Source: Spirochaetales bacterium (GTDB lineage Bacteria > Spirochaetota > Spirochaetia > SZUA-6 > JAFGRV01). From it: 49,319 nucleotides of DNA. Shown here piece by piece: positions 18,174 to 27,721 of this stretch; position 1 is the stretch's first letter, and the number at the start of each line of letters is the position of its first letter. The notes under the pieces were generated by a model, which saw only the letters and a program-made list of their open reading frames with translations, had not been told where the DNA came from and made no database searches. A program made the translations under genes and the position numbers. The DNA lies in the NCBI GenBank assembly GCA_016937215.1, contig JAFGWI010000227.1, forward strand, positions 1 through 49,319. Direction: 5' to 3'.

Positions 18174-21100
18174 TTATTCCATACAGCTTATGCTGTCAAT
18201 TAATTTTACATAAAATTGGGCGACTAACAGGGCGTCGACAATGTTAATGGTCGTTGAACAATCAACATCAGCATTTTTTTCTATAAAAACTCCGGTAATT
18301 GGCAGTCCTACATAATGTTGAGCGATGAGCAGGGCATCAACTATATTGATTATTCCGTCCTTATTTGCATCACCTCTCATTCCTTGTTGGCTTCCCTCGG
18401 CAAGTTCCTTTATTTCAGCTTCTGATATAGCTCTATTGTATATTCTGAAATCATCAATTGAGCCTTCAAGATAAGGATCGTGCTCCCATTGAGATCTGCC
18501 AATATAATTATACAGACTGTTTCCCATGTCAGAAGGCGATAATGTCATGCTATTGTTTTGGTCTATTTTTAAACCATTGATGTAAAGTGTTCCCGTGTTA
18601 CCCTTTTTGGTAATCGCAATATGCTGGTCTGTATTTGTTGGAAAGGCTGTGCTGCCGTTGAGCCCTTGTTCGCCTTCAGTTCCGTTGAGGGTAATGCAAA
18701 AATAGGGGAGACCGGTTGCGCCCGATGCTGGAGTCATCATCATGAATATAGAGGTATTGCTTCCAAAATCGAATATGCGGCTCCATGGGGTGATGGCCGG
18801 TAAATTGACGCGGCAGGCAATTGTAAAATCGCCCAGCTCGTCGGTGAGGCCATTGGGCAGGTTTTCGTAGTCCGAGGTCCCCTTTAGAATGTAAGGGCCG
18901 CCTGTAAAAACAGGATTTTCTTGTGGTTCCGGCGTTGGTGTCGGAGCTGCTGTTGCTGTTGGACTCGGAATGTTTCCGGGATTGGCCGATGTTCTGATTC
19001 CCACTGAATCAACAACCAGTTTTCCGCTTATTAATTTAAAAATAACAGTGTGTTCGGCGTATTCTAGATCCTTTATCATGTAAGTTTGTCCTGTATCGCC
19101 GGTTTTCGCGGTTGCTGCTGATGTTTCGACGATTTGATTGTCCAGTGAAACTTCCAGCCTGGCAGAACCGTCGTTTGGCCCAATAATATCTATTCCAGTG
19201 CCTGTGAATGTATAACAAAGAGTGGCGTTCGCGCTTTGGCTTGTAGAAAGTGTGCGGTGGTAATTATACATGCTTTTACCGTTTTCATGAGCCCATGAAC
19301 CTGTATAAATCAGCTTTTTAACAGGTGTGGCAGATAAATCATACATTTCCAGATTATCCAGTAATTCGCTATAATACGGAACTTTTCCTTCAATAGTTTC
19401 AACCTTGAGATTATCAAATCGGGTATAGTAATATCCGCTGGCCAGATCAACACGGCCAGATAAGCGGGGATTCGTATCAGTGTATGATGCCAGCTTGATA
19501 TTATCCAGGTAGGCGGTTACCTGATTGTCCACGACTTCAAGGGCCAGCTTGTGCCACGCGTTATATGCTGTGTCAAAACCGCTGATAGTGACTCCGCCGG
19601 AGCCATTTGCAACATTTCCGTTTGCCACAGTGGTTCCGTCGACCTTTAGCATCCAGCCGCCGTCAAACCAGAACTTAAGATAATAGGGAGTTCCGTTCAT
19701 GTTATGGGAACTGCCGCCGCCCTGTTGTCTGGCCCCAAGGGCCGCGTAATTCTTGCCGCCTTGAACACTGTTGTTTTCAAAGGAAACATCGACGCTGGCT
19801 TTGTAATTGAGCCATCGTAAATCGCCAATGGCTGTTATAGGGTCTCCATTATTCCATGTTTCTCCCAAACCCATAGTGGGTTCATCAATCTGCTGGCGCA
19901 GGATATAATTGGTGGAATCAGTCGGGAGGTAGGCTTCAAACGCCCCGTTTCTGTCACTAGTAAAACGGGGAATAGCGCTTTTTGTGCCGCCACGCGATTC
20001 AATATAACTATCGGTGCCGCTTATTTGTCCATTTGTATCGATCTGCGGAACCCTTATCTCTGAATAATCAAAATCATCAGCATAGAGAATATTGTCGCTT
20101 AAATCCTGCTGTTTTCCTGTTGCATCGGTATCAAGTACGGTCCGCTCCGCTTCAACTGGCAAGGCTTGGGTTATTTCAGGATTCAGCTTGTTGGTCAGTG
20201 TGGAGACAGTCATGATGGAGTAGGGTTTTAGGGTAATCGAATAAAGGCCGTTTCCGTTTGCGCTGACATCGCCAAGATATTTCATGTAATTGCTGTTAAA
20301 TGCTTTACCCGGATCAGCAGCCCGGGTTTCCCACATCTCCAAAGCCGGATTACCGGTATAGGCCATGTTGATGGTTCGTAAATTATAATTTTGGGTATAT
20401 TCGCTGTCGTTGATAAAAACGATTGAAAAATTTTGCTTATCAGGTGAGGCCATGGTTAAATAGCTAGGTGTTCCATTGCGCCCATTGATGGGGTTTGTTC
20501 CAGTGGCTCCTGTGTAGCTGCTTTGAGGCAGGGCCCGCCATATTCCTTTACTGTTTGTGCTGTTCTCCCACCCGGTTTTGGCAAAGAAACTGAAATGTCT
20601 TAAAATAACCAAGCCGGCATCAAAATGTATCCATCCTGACCAGGGGTCTCTCGCGCTCAGAAGTTCCTTGAATGAGTATTGGCCTCCTTCGTAAAATGAC
20701 CCAATGGCAGGTTGATACACAAAATGGGTCCTTCGGGAATGGGAGAATCCCTTTATAATGGTGTTTCCCATCTCAAGAGGGCCATTGATTCCGCCAATAC
20801 CGGTTCCTGCAATTGAAGGGTCTCGCATATTGTTATTCGGTCTAAAGGCGGAATTACTGAAGGTGGCCTGGGCTTCACTGTTCCAGACTTCAAAATCGTA
20901 TTGATCAGCCAGTTTTTTGAAATTTCCAGCAGAGTCATCCTCTGTGTTGTAGTGAAAAGCGGCTACGGATACAAGGTTTCGTAAACCGCTGTCACTTACA
21001 AGGCTTGTGCCGAATGAACCAGTGCCAACCTCATCAGAAATAACAATTTTAATATTGTTATACAGGTTTCGTTCTGTTTGGTTTTCAAAGCCGCTTGTGT

Positions 21101-21704
21101 CATTCTTGACGCGGTCGGCATATTGCTTGGTCCATGTTAAATCAGGAGCCCGTTCATTTAGACCGGGATTTACATAATCGACCATATAACCATAGGTCCT
21201 ATAGGCCGTTAAAATGGTATTTTTATACCATGTATAAACCTTATCGTTTGTATTAGCCCAGGCCGGAGAATTCCAGCGAAGAAGGCTGACTTTCAAATCA
21301 GGATTGAATTTTTTGGCATCTTTGGCTAACTGAAAAGCCGGATGACGCTTTACATTGGCTTCTTCATTAGCCACACGCATGGTACAGGGATCCGGACCTG
21401 TGGAATTGTTCCTGTCATTACCCATTTCTATTTTGACATGGGTCATGAGGGGATTCGTTCCCCCAAAAAGGATTTTTAATAACATGATGTATTTTTCCAA
21501 TTGGTGAGCTTTGTAATCCAGTAAGAGCGCGCTTGTTCCATTGGCGCTAAGCACTCCAAAACCCTTAAAGCCCAGGCCATTGATATTATTGCTCATGATG
21601 TTGTTACCGTCTATTGTCACATCCGTTGCGCTCAGGCTTGGCAGGTTGAAAACAAGCAGGATCAAAAGGATAATTGTTAGCTTTTGTTTTTTTAATTTTA
21701 CCAC
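18174..21704 (-). CDS. GH59-like galactosidase (galactocerebrosidase family) with LamG and dockerin
   Basis: A 1176-residue secreted protein. After the signal peptide (1-26) a TIM-barrel region (about 28-350) shows the galactocerebrosidase pattern: NGLGFKGFGVLSANG near the start, acid/base Glu184 in PGLNER and nucleophile Glu277 in EVWNSEA, matching the WNER and WSSE motifs of GALC. A beta-sandwich (to about 540), a GALC lectin-like domain (about 560-800), a galactose-binding-like module (about 805-925), LamG (about 935-1105) and a dockerin (about 1110-1176) follow. In this setting the substrate is probably a beta-galactoside of plant cell wall, not a sphingolipid; that is inference. Start is GTG at 21704 with GAGGGG just before. 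GH30/clan A relatives are the main alternative. Confidence 0.8.
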   Translation of the reverse strand: MVKLKKQKLTIILLILLVFNLPSLSATDVTIDGNNIMSNNINGLGFKGFGVLSANGTSALLLDYKAHQLEKYIMLLKILFGGTNPLMTHVKIEMGNDRNNSTGPDPCTMRVANEEANVKRHPAFQLAKDAKKFNPDLKVSLLRWNSPAWANTNDKVYTWYKNTILTAYRTYGYMVDYVNPGLNERAPDLTWTKQYADRVKNDTSGFENQTERNLYNNIKIVISDEVGTGSFGTSLVSDSGLRNLVSVAAFHYNTEDDSAGNFKKLADQYDFEVWNSEAQATFSNSAFRPNNNMRDPSIAGTGIGGINGPLEMGNTIIKGFSHSRRTHFVYQPAIGSFYEGGQYSFKELLSARDPWSGWIHFDAGLVILRHFSFFAKTGWENSTNSKGIWRALPQSSYTGATGTNPINGRNGTPSYLTMASPDKQNFSIVFINDSEYTQNYNLRTINMAYTGNPALEMWETRAADPGKAFNSNYMKYLGDVSANGNGLYSITLKPYSIMTVSTLTNKLNPEITQALPVEAERTVLDTDATGKQQDLSDNILYADDFDYSEIRVPQIDTNGQISGTDSYIESRGGTKSAIPRFTSDRNGAFEAYLPTDSTNYILRQQIDEPTMGLGETWNNGDPITAIGDLRWLNYKASVDVSFENNSVQGGKNYAALGARQQGGGSSHNMNGTPYYLKFWFDGGWMLKVDGTTVANGNVANGSGGVTISGFDTAYNAWHKLALEVVDNQVTAYLDNIKLASYTDTNPRLSGRVDLASGYYYTRFDNLKVETIEGKVPYYSELLDNLEMYDLSATPVKKLIYTGSWAHENGKSMYNYHRTLSTSQSANATLCYTFTGTGIDIIGPNDGSARLEVSLDNQIVETSAATAKTGDTGQTYMIKDLEYAEHTVIFKLISGKLVVDSVGIRTSANPGNIPSPTATAAPTPTPEPQENPVFTGGPYILKGTSDYENLPNGLTDELGDFTIACRVNLPAITPWSRIFDFGSNTSIFMMMTPASGATGLPYFCITLNGTEGEQGLNGSTAFPTNTDQHIAITKKGNTGTLYINGLKIDQNNSMTLSPSDMGNSLYNYIGRSQWEHDPYLEGSIDDFRIYNRAISEAEIKELAEGSQQGMRGDANKDGIINIVDALLIAQHYVGLPITGVFIEKNADVDCSTTINIVDALLVAQFYVKLIDSISCME

Positions 21705-21946
21705 GATACCCCTCTTTGTTTGTTTTTGTGTTGTTATGCTGAATATTCCACTCAGCCTTAATGATAAACATCGTTGTAAACAAGGATGTTTTAACAGCCC
21801 TTTTTATTCTGGAACAGGGCTTTTTCATTTTTTAGGAGCGATATACCTGGGCCTTGATTTTTTTTCAGGTATAGCTTCTTGTCATTAGTATAGCAGCTCA
21901 AGGCTGCGCGTATACTTGGATCTTGCCTTGTTTTCTTTCTTTCTTT

Positions 21947-21988
21947 GAAAAAACTTTCAGACTTCATGAGCTTATCTCATGAAGTCTG
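21947..21988 (-). terminator. Intrinsic terminator of the second GH43 gene
   Basis: Perfect 13-bp stem (cagacttcatgag, 21958-21970, with ctcatgaagtctg, 21976-21988), 5-nt loop, then a T run on the minus strand (complement of gaaaaaac). It lies 11 bases after the GH43 stop. Confidence 0.88.
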
Positions 21989-21999
21989 AAATAGAAAAA

Positions 22000-24120
22000 T
22001 CAGCAAAATTCACTTATTAAGCCAACATAAAATTGGGCGACTAAAAGCGCGTCAACGATGTTTATGGTGTTATCACAGTTCACATCCGCGTTAACTTCGA
22101 TAAATGTTCCTGAAGTTGCAAGGCCGACATAGTGCTGGGCAATCAGCAGAGCGTCCACTATATTGACAGTGCCGTCGTCATTCGCGTCGCCCAGGTTCGG
22201 AACCTCAGTGCCGCCATTGATCAATTGGCCGACTTCTTCCACGGTTATGGCCCGGTTATAAACCTTGAAATCCTCTACATCGCCCTTCAGGTAAGGATCA
22301 TTTGGCCATTGGGATCGTCCAATATAGTTATTTTCAGTATTGCCCAAATTGGCAGGGCTAAGTGTCATGCTGGTATTGGTGTCAATTACTTGTCCATTAA
22401 TATACAAAGTCGCTGTATTGCCGCTCTTTGTAATGGCAATATGTTGTGTTGTGCCAACCAGGAAAGCGCTATTTCCGTTAAGGCCTTGTTCACCCTCATT
22501 TCCTTCAAGGGTGATGCAGAAATAGGGATAACCAGTGGTGCCCGATTCGGCTGTCATCATCATGAACACATTTGTGTCGCCGCCCATATCAAAAATACGG
22601 GTCCAGGCATCTACAGAGTAGAGAATAAGCTTAAAGGCAATGGAAAAATCGTAAAGCTCATTGGTTAAGCCATCAGGTAGGTCCTTGTAATCGCTTTCTC
22701 CATTGAGGAAATAGGGTCCGCCTGTGAAGATAGGTTCCTTCTGCGGTGGCAGTGGTGTTGGCGTGGGTGTGGGTTCAGGTGTGGGGGTGGTTCCTTCGCC
22801 GCCAAAGAACTGCCAGTTGTTGAAATTAAAAAGATTTCCGGAGCCGCCTGTGAATTTGAAATAGAGATCCTGTACGCCCGTGGCGCCGCTGATATCGCAG
22901 GACACGGTTTGCCAGTTCTGCCATCCGCCGGTTCCGCTGACATTACAAGTGCCGATCAGAGTGCCGCTTTGGCTGTTGATGCGGATTTCGATTTTTCCAC
23001 CGCTGCCTGCTGAAGCAACCCTGGCGTCAAAGGAGGTCGCGCCATTGCCGAAATCCACGCCCTTAACTTTTAGATAATCGTTGTTGCTGATATTGCTGAG
23101 GTTCATGCCTCCCTCGCTGCAGACTTCGGTTTTGAGGCCTTGTGACCAGCAAATGGTTTCCGCTTCATGGAGGTCATAGGGGTTCAGATATTCCAGTTGT
23201 TCAGGACCATCCTTTGTCATGGATTGTTTTGGTATGGAGCCATCGATGCCGTAGGTGAATTCATTAACACAGACTGATCGATGATAGCTCCCGCCGCCTG
23301 GTAAAGCTCCGTTGTGATAGAATAGATAGGAATGACCCTGATAATCGATGACACCTGGATGGTTTGTAAAGCTGTTACCTTCGGTCGGCATAACTGTTCC
23401 GCGTGAAGTGTAGGGTCCGCCGACACTGCTGCTGGTGGCGTAGGAAATGGATTCGCTGCCTCCCTGCATACTGGCGTATACAATATAATAGGTGGAATTG
23501 CGCTTGTAGAACCAGGGGCCTTCAATATAATTTGAAAGTTTCGGATTGATGGTTTGCACTCCGCCTGAATAGGATACCATATCCTGATTTAATTTTACAT
23601 AATAACAATTTGTGTGTCCCCAAAACAGATAGGCTTGGCCGTCAGCATCGATAAATACCGAGGGATCGATGTAACCGGAACCGATTAAAAGCGGCTTGCC
23701 GATGGCGTCCTTGAATGGCCCGGTTGGGCTGTCAGAGACGGCCACGCCGATTCGTGAGCCTGTGTTGTTATTCAGCGGTACGTATAAATAGAATTTGCCG
23801 TTTCGGTAAACACATTGGGCGGCCCAGGCATCGCCTGTTGCCCAGCTGAAATCCTTGTAGTGAATCATGGTTCCGTGGTCTGTCCAGTTTTGCATGTCAG
23901 TCGTGGAATAACATTTCCATTCGTTCATGGTGTAAAAATTGTTTACAATTTGGTCTTCATCATGTGTTGTGTAAACGTACACAACGCCTTCGTGTACCAT
24001 GGGTGCCGGGTCCGCGGTGTAATTGGTTTGAACAAAGGGATTGTCGGCAAAGCATAAAACAGATAGGAATAACATCATAGCTATGCTTAAAAACAAGGTC
24101 ATGCTGTTTTTGGTTTTCAT
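22000..24120 (-). CDS. GH43 enzyme with CBM6, LamG and dockerin (paralogue 2)
   Basis: Same module order as the enzyme at 7353-9503: signal peptide (1-25), GH43 (about 27-310), CBM6 (about 318-440), Thr/Pro linker, LamG (about 465-640), dockerin (about 643-706). The GH43 catalytic set is present: Asp37 in TADPAPM, Asp152 in YIDPSVF and Glu200 in YIEGPW. It lacks about 13 residues before the EGPW motif that paralogue 1 has (around AERSTTYEEGPW), a loop near the active site, so substrate preference may differ. GGAGG ribosome site seven bases from the ATG. Own promoter candidate and own terminator. Confidence 0.9.
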   Translation of the reverse strand: MKTKNSMTLFLSIAMMLFLSVLCFADNPFVQTNYTADPAPMVHEGVVYVYTTHDEDQIVNNFYTMNEWKCYSTTDMQNWTDHGTMIHYKDFSWATGDAWAAQCVYRNGKFYLYVPLNNNTGSRIGVAVSDSPTGPFKDAIGKPLLIGSGYIDPSVFIDADGQAYLFWGHTNCYYVKLNQDMVSYSGGVQTINPKLSNYIEGPWFYKRNSTYYIVYASMQGGSESISYATSSSVGGPYTSRGTVMPTEGNSFTNHPGVIDYQGHSYLFYHNGALPGGGSYHRSVCVNEFTYGIDGSIPKQSMTKDGPEQLEYLNPYDLHEAETICWSQGLKTEVCSEGGMNLSNISNNDYLKVKGVDFGNGATSFDARVASAGSGGKIEIRINSQSGTLIGTCNVSGTGGWQNWQTVSCDISGATGVQDLYFKFTGGSGNLFNFNNWQFFGGEGTTPTPEPTPTPTPLPPQKEPIFTGGPYFLNGESDYKDLPDGLTNELYDFSIAFKLILYSVDAWTRIFDMGGDTNVFMMMTAESGTTGYPYFCITLEGNEGEQGLNGNSAFLVGTTQHIAITKSGNTATLYINGQVIDTNTSMTLSPANLGNTENNYIGRSQWPNDPYLKGDVEDFKVYNRAITVEEVGQLINGGTEVPNLGDANDDGTVNIVDALLIAQHYVGLATSGTFIEVNADVNCDNTINIVDALLVAQFYVGLISEFC

Positions 24121-24160
24121 AAATAAGCCTCCAAGTTTTTTGTTTTGAACTTTTTTTCGT

Positions 24161-24190
24161 TTTATAATAAAAATGGTGAAATTTTAACAA
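24161..24190 (-). promoter_or_regulatory. Possible sigma-70 promoter of the second GH43 gene
   Basis: TTGTTA (24185-24190), 18-base spacer, TATAAA (24161-24166) on the minus strand, about 40 bases before the ATG. Confidence 0.4.
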
Positions 24191-24514
24191 TTCTTCTTAT
24201 TTTCCGTAAAAACTTCCTTGTGAAAGATAGTATTGAAACAACCGTCGTTTTTTGGAGCAGCGAAGAAAAAAGGAAGCCGAGATTGATATTTTGATAACCA
24301 TTGATTCTTGAGATTTGATTTTTTTCTCCCCCCAATAGGATTTTTCTTTTGTTTGGTTTTGATTATAACATGGTTTTTTTGATAATGGGTTCTGGGGCTT
24401 TCCATAGTTTTTATGTAATTAACCACAGTTTTTTTTATCGCGCTTTTTACGGGATATCTTGTTGTGTCACTGGGATAAAGCGGAAGGGGTTTATTGTATG
24501 TGGTTTCTATACTC
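24191..24514. other. Intergenic stretch with no supported gene
   Basis: About 320 T/A-rich bases between the GH43 promoter candidate and repeat copy 4. Open frames on both strands here lack ribosome sites and recognisable protein features. Confidence 0.5.
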
Positions 24515-24654
24515 GCGTTAGGGACAGGAGCGTTACCCCGCAGCCTGCCCGTTTTTATTCTGATTTTTTTGTTCTGATGAGGCCTTTTGTTGTTTTTTAC
24601 AAGTGGCAGGCGAGGAGTTTAAGCGGATGGCCCGACCCCGAAGGGGGAACGCCC
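24515..24654 (-). repeat. Dispersed intergenic repeat, copy 4
   Basis: On the minus strand it begins GGGCGTTCCCCCTTCGGGG, has TCGGGCCATCCGCTT and ends GTCCCTAACGC. It starts 22 bases after the stop of the sensor-kinase gene and is in the same orientation, so it should be transcribed as that gene's 3' end. Confidence 0.8.
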
Positions 24655-24676
24655 AGATCCTTTTAACCGGGATACA

Positions 24677-27600
24677 TTACTCCTGGAATTTGGCAATGAG
24701 TTCGTATTTGTTGGCCACGCCGCATTTTTTGTAGATTTTGGCAATGTGATATTCCACGCCCCTCAGTGAAATGTTCAGTTGGGCGGCGATTTCCTTGTGC
24801 AGCATGCCTTTGATGATTAATTCGATGATTTGGGGTTCCCGTCCGCTTATTCCGTATTCGTCGCACACAGCGGAAAAATTCTTTTTGCGAATGCTGGTTG
24901 TTTCCTCGGAGATGTTGCTGAAGAGGCTGTTGATTTTGTGTTTGATGCTGTCGATGTTTTGTTTTTCCTGGCGTAAACGCAGATTGATGATGGAATCAAT
25001 TTTCGAGGTAAGTTCAACGATGGAAAAGGGTTTTTCAATATAATCGACTGCTCCCAAATCGAGCCCTTTGACTCGTTGCTCTTCACCGCTCATGGCGGTT
25101 AGAAAAATAAAGGGGATGTTATTGTATTTTTCCTTGGCTGTTACCTTTTTTAAAAGGGCAAAGCCGTCCTCGCCGTCCATCATGATGTCGGCGATGATGA
25201 TATCCGGCCGGGGACCGGTTTTAAGTTTAAATAATGCTTCCGATACATCCTTTGCCAGAAGAAGATTGTAGGATTTTTCCAATGAGGACTGGATAAAATG
25301 CAGAAGTTGAATATTATCGTCTACGATCAGTAAGGTTGGTTTGTCGTCGGAAAAGGGTTTTTCCTGAATTTTTTCTTTGCTGATACTGCTGGGAGAAGTG
25401 TCGGGCAGCTCTTCGGCTATTTTATCGGTGTTGGAAAGGCTGCTTTCTTCAAACAATATCGTGAAACAGACGCCGCCGTTCCTGGGTTTGGTCACTATGA
25501 TTTCAGCTCCCAGTTCATCAATAATTTTTTTTACAATAGAGAGGCCGACGCCGATTCCCTGTTTGCTCGTTTTCTTTTGTGACAATAAATAATAGGGTTC
25601 GAAAATATGCTCATAGGTGTCTACGGGCAGGCCGGGGCCGTCATCGCATACTTTCAGCACTGCTTTGTTGTTTTGCTTTTTTACACTCACGCTGATTTCG
25701 CCACCGGGATGGGTGTATTTAACAGCATTGTCAAGCAGATTGTTAAAAATCCGGTCCAGGGCCCAGGGGTCGATATTGATATAAAGGGAATCTCCCTGGG
25801 AGATTCTGATGGTGATGTTTCTGGCAGCAGCTAGGCCCCTGAAGAGCTCGCATTTTTTTTTGGCGCTTTGCGAAAGGTCGACCAAAGAATCGTGCTGGTA
25901 AATCGGATTTCCTTTTTGGAGTTTTTCGACATCAAGAAAATTCAGCATGTTTTTTAGCAATAGATCGATATTTTGCTGAATAATTGTCAGATTGTCATCT
26001 GTCTCGTGTTCTTTCATATAAAGTGAAAGGTAGTTCTTGATCAATGTTAATGGTGTTTTGGTCTCATGGGCCACATTGATGAAAAACTGTGTTTTTTGAT
26101 CATTGGCTTTTTTGGTTTCTTCGAGCAATTTGGTGCCCATTAGCGCGCTGCTTATCTGTTTTCGAAGGTGAAAGTGCAGGTTTTCATGGGGAGAATCGCT
26201 GTCAACCAGCATATAGCCCAGCTGATGCTGCTGAAAATCCAGGGATAGAATGACCCAATGGGTGGATTCCATTTTCTGGTTGATCTCATGGGGCAGAAGA
26301 TCGCTTGTGCTGAAGCTCAGCCCGCCTTCAAGGTATTTGTATGCCTGGTTTCCGTCAAATGCCAGAATGAGGCGTGAGGTTCTGGGCAGCGGGGTTAGGG
26401 CTGTGTTCCAGGGATCAAAAAGGCAGACGCAGAATTTGCGAATTTGGGCTTCAGGAAGCCATTTGGTCAGGATTTCAAAAAGTTCCGACAGGTCCAGTGT
26501 TGAAGTAAGTGAGCTGCCCATATTAAACACGATGCTTTGGAAATTAGCGGCATTAAAGGTTTGATAAGCGATGTTTCCCAGTAAAAGGGCGCTCCAGTCA
26601 TTTTTTATTATGCCATCATCGGTTTGGCCAATAAGGTCCCATTTTTTCGCTTTCCGCAGGCTGGTCAGGGCCTGTTTCCAAATCACAAAGGTAGGTACTG
26701 ATGTTCTTAATAGTTGTGTGTTGATTTGATGGTGAAATTCAAGGGGGTTTTTGGTATAGACCGACCGGATTTCCTCTGATATTTGTACCTCGTCTATTCC
26801 CTGGGAATGGTCCGGGCAGCCGCAGGAGCAACGTTGAATAAATCGGCTTTCAACTGCTACGATTTCAGGAACTTCCTGGCCATTTAGGATCTTGAACAAG
26901 GTTTCCGTTGCCATGCTGGCGATTAATTTAAAAGGTGAATTGACCGTGCTGATCGGCGGGACAAGGCACTGGGAATGGCCGATATTGTCAAAACCAATTA
27001 GGGCAATGTCTTCTGGCACGATTATTCCACGGCTTTGGAATTCCACAAGAGCTCCATAAGCCATGTAGTCATTGGCACACACGATGGCATCCACATCCTT
27101 GCCAATTCTCTTTTGGCGAATGTCCAGAAGGTCCTTCACTGCCTTTGAGCCAGTGTCTTGTTCAAAATTTCCATAAAAAACCAGTTCTTCATTTATTTTC
27201 AGCTGGTGATCCACCATGGCTTGTTTAAAGGCGCGAAAGCGTTCATCGGCATTATAATGATTCTGTGGCCCTTTAATAAAAGCAATTTTGCTAAAGTGGT
27301 GTTCTTCGATAAGATGTGAAACAGCCTCGTACATTCCTTTATAATCATCGATTATCACGCTTGGAATGCCTTGAATGGGCACTCCAAGACTGACTGTTGG
27401 CAAAGGATGAAAGGCCAGGCATCTGTTTCTGAATGCCGAAGCTTCACAATGGCTGTTAAGTAGATTGCTGGTAATAATGAGGCCATCGGCGATTTTGGGT
27501 GTTATCAAGTTGTATAAAACATTGGCAGGTTCCACGTATTTATCGGCTGTTCCGTAGGATTCTCCTGAAAAATAAAGCAGCCGGTAATTTTTTTGGTGGA

Positions 27601-27721
27601 TATATTTCCTGGCTGTTCTGAAAATGTCAATGGGTATTTCATAGTATAAATTACAACCTAAAAGAGCGATTGTCCTTGTCATTATTTTGTCATTATTTTG
27701 CATCAATTTATTTGTGTTCAT
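24677..27721 (-). CDS. Hybrid regulator: LacI-type sensor, histidine kinase, receiver, LuxR HTH
   Basis: A 1014-residue one-protein signalling system. Order: LacI/PBP-like effector domain without its DNA-binding head (about 14-305), a GAF-like region (about 385-535), HisKA with His552 in AHETKTPL, HATPase (N box NNLLDNAVK with Asn665, G box GIGVGLS at 722-728), receiver (DD 801-802, phospho-acceptor Asp845, Lys897) and a LuxR/FixJ-type HTH (about 950-1012). No signal peptide or membrane helix is present, so it should sense a cytosolic ligand, most likely a sugar, and bind DNA itself. It lies immediately upstream, in transcription order, of the hydrolase run on the same strand, making it a likely regulator; the target sites are unknown. 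The start at 27721 is the most upstream ATG; a weak GGA precedes it. Confidence 0.88.
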   Translation of the reverse strand: MNTNKLMQNNDKIMTRTIALLGCNLYYEIPIDIFRTARKYIHQKNYRLLYFSGESYGTADKYVEPANVLYNLITPKIADGLIITSNLLNSHCEASAFRNRCLAFHPLPTVSLGVPIQGIPSVIIDDYKGMYEAVSHLIEEHHFSKIAFIKGPQNHYNADERFRAFKQAMVDHQLKINEELVFYGNFEQDTGSKAVKDLLDIRQKRIGKDVDAIVCANDYMAYGALVEFQSRGIIVPEDIALIGFDNIGHSQCLVPPISTVNSPFKLIASMATETLFKILNGQEVPEIVAVESRFIQRCSCGCPDHSQGIDEVQISEEIRSVYTKNPLEFHHQINTQLLRTSVPTFVIWKQALTSLRKAKKWDLIGQTDDGIIKNDWSALLLGNIAYQTFNAANFQSIVFNMGSSLTSTLDLSELFEILTKWLPEAQIRKFCVCLFDPWNTALTPLPRTSRLILAFDGNQAYKYLEGGLSFSTSDLLPHEINQKMESTHWVILSLDFQQHQLGYMLVDSDSPHENLHFHLRKQISSALMGTKLLEETKKANDQKTQFFINVAHETKTPLTLIKNYLSLYMKEHETDDNLTIIQQNIDLLLKNMLNFLDVEKLQKGNPIYQHDSLVDLSQSAKKKCELFRGLAAARNITIRISQGDSLYINIDPWALDRIFNNLLDNAVKYTHPGGEISVSVKKQNNKAVLKVCDDGPGLPVDTYEHIFEPYYLLSQKKTSKQGIGVGLSIVKKIIDELGAEIIVTKPRNGGVCFTILFEESSLSNTDKIAEELPDTSPSSISKEKIQEKPFSDDKPTLLIVDDNIQLLHFIQSSLEKSYNLLLAKDVSEALFKLKTGPRPDIIIADIMMDGEDGFALLKKVTAKEKYNNIPFIFLTAMSGEEQRVKGLDLGAVDYIEKPFSIVELTSKIDSIINLRLRQEKQNIDSIKHKINSLFSNISEETTSIRKKNFSAVCDEYGISGREPQIIELIIKGMLHKEIAAQLNISLRGVEYHIAKIYKKCGVANKYELIAKFQE

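Noticed and set aside
21796-21821. agccct/agggct hairpin followed by T run on +
   Set aside because: Terminator orientation is + but no + gene ends here; short stem.
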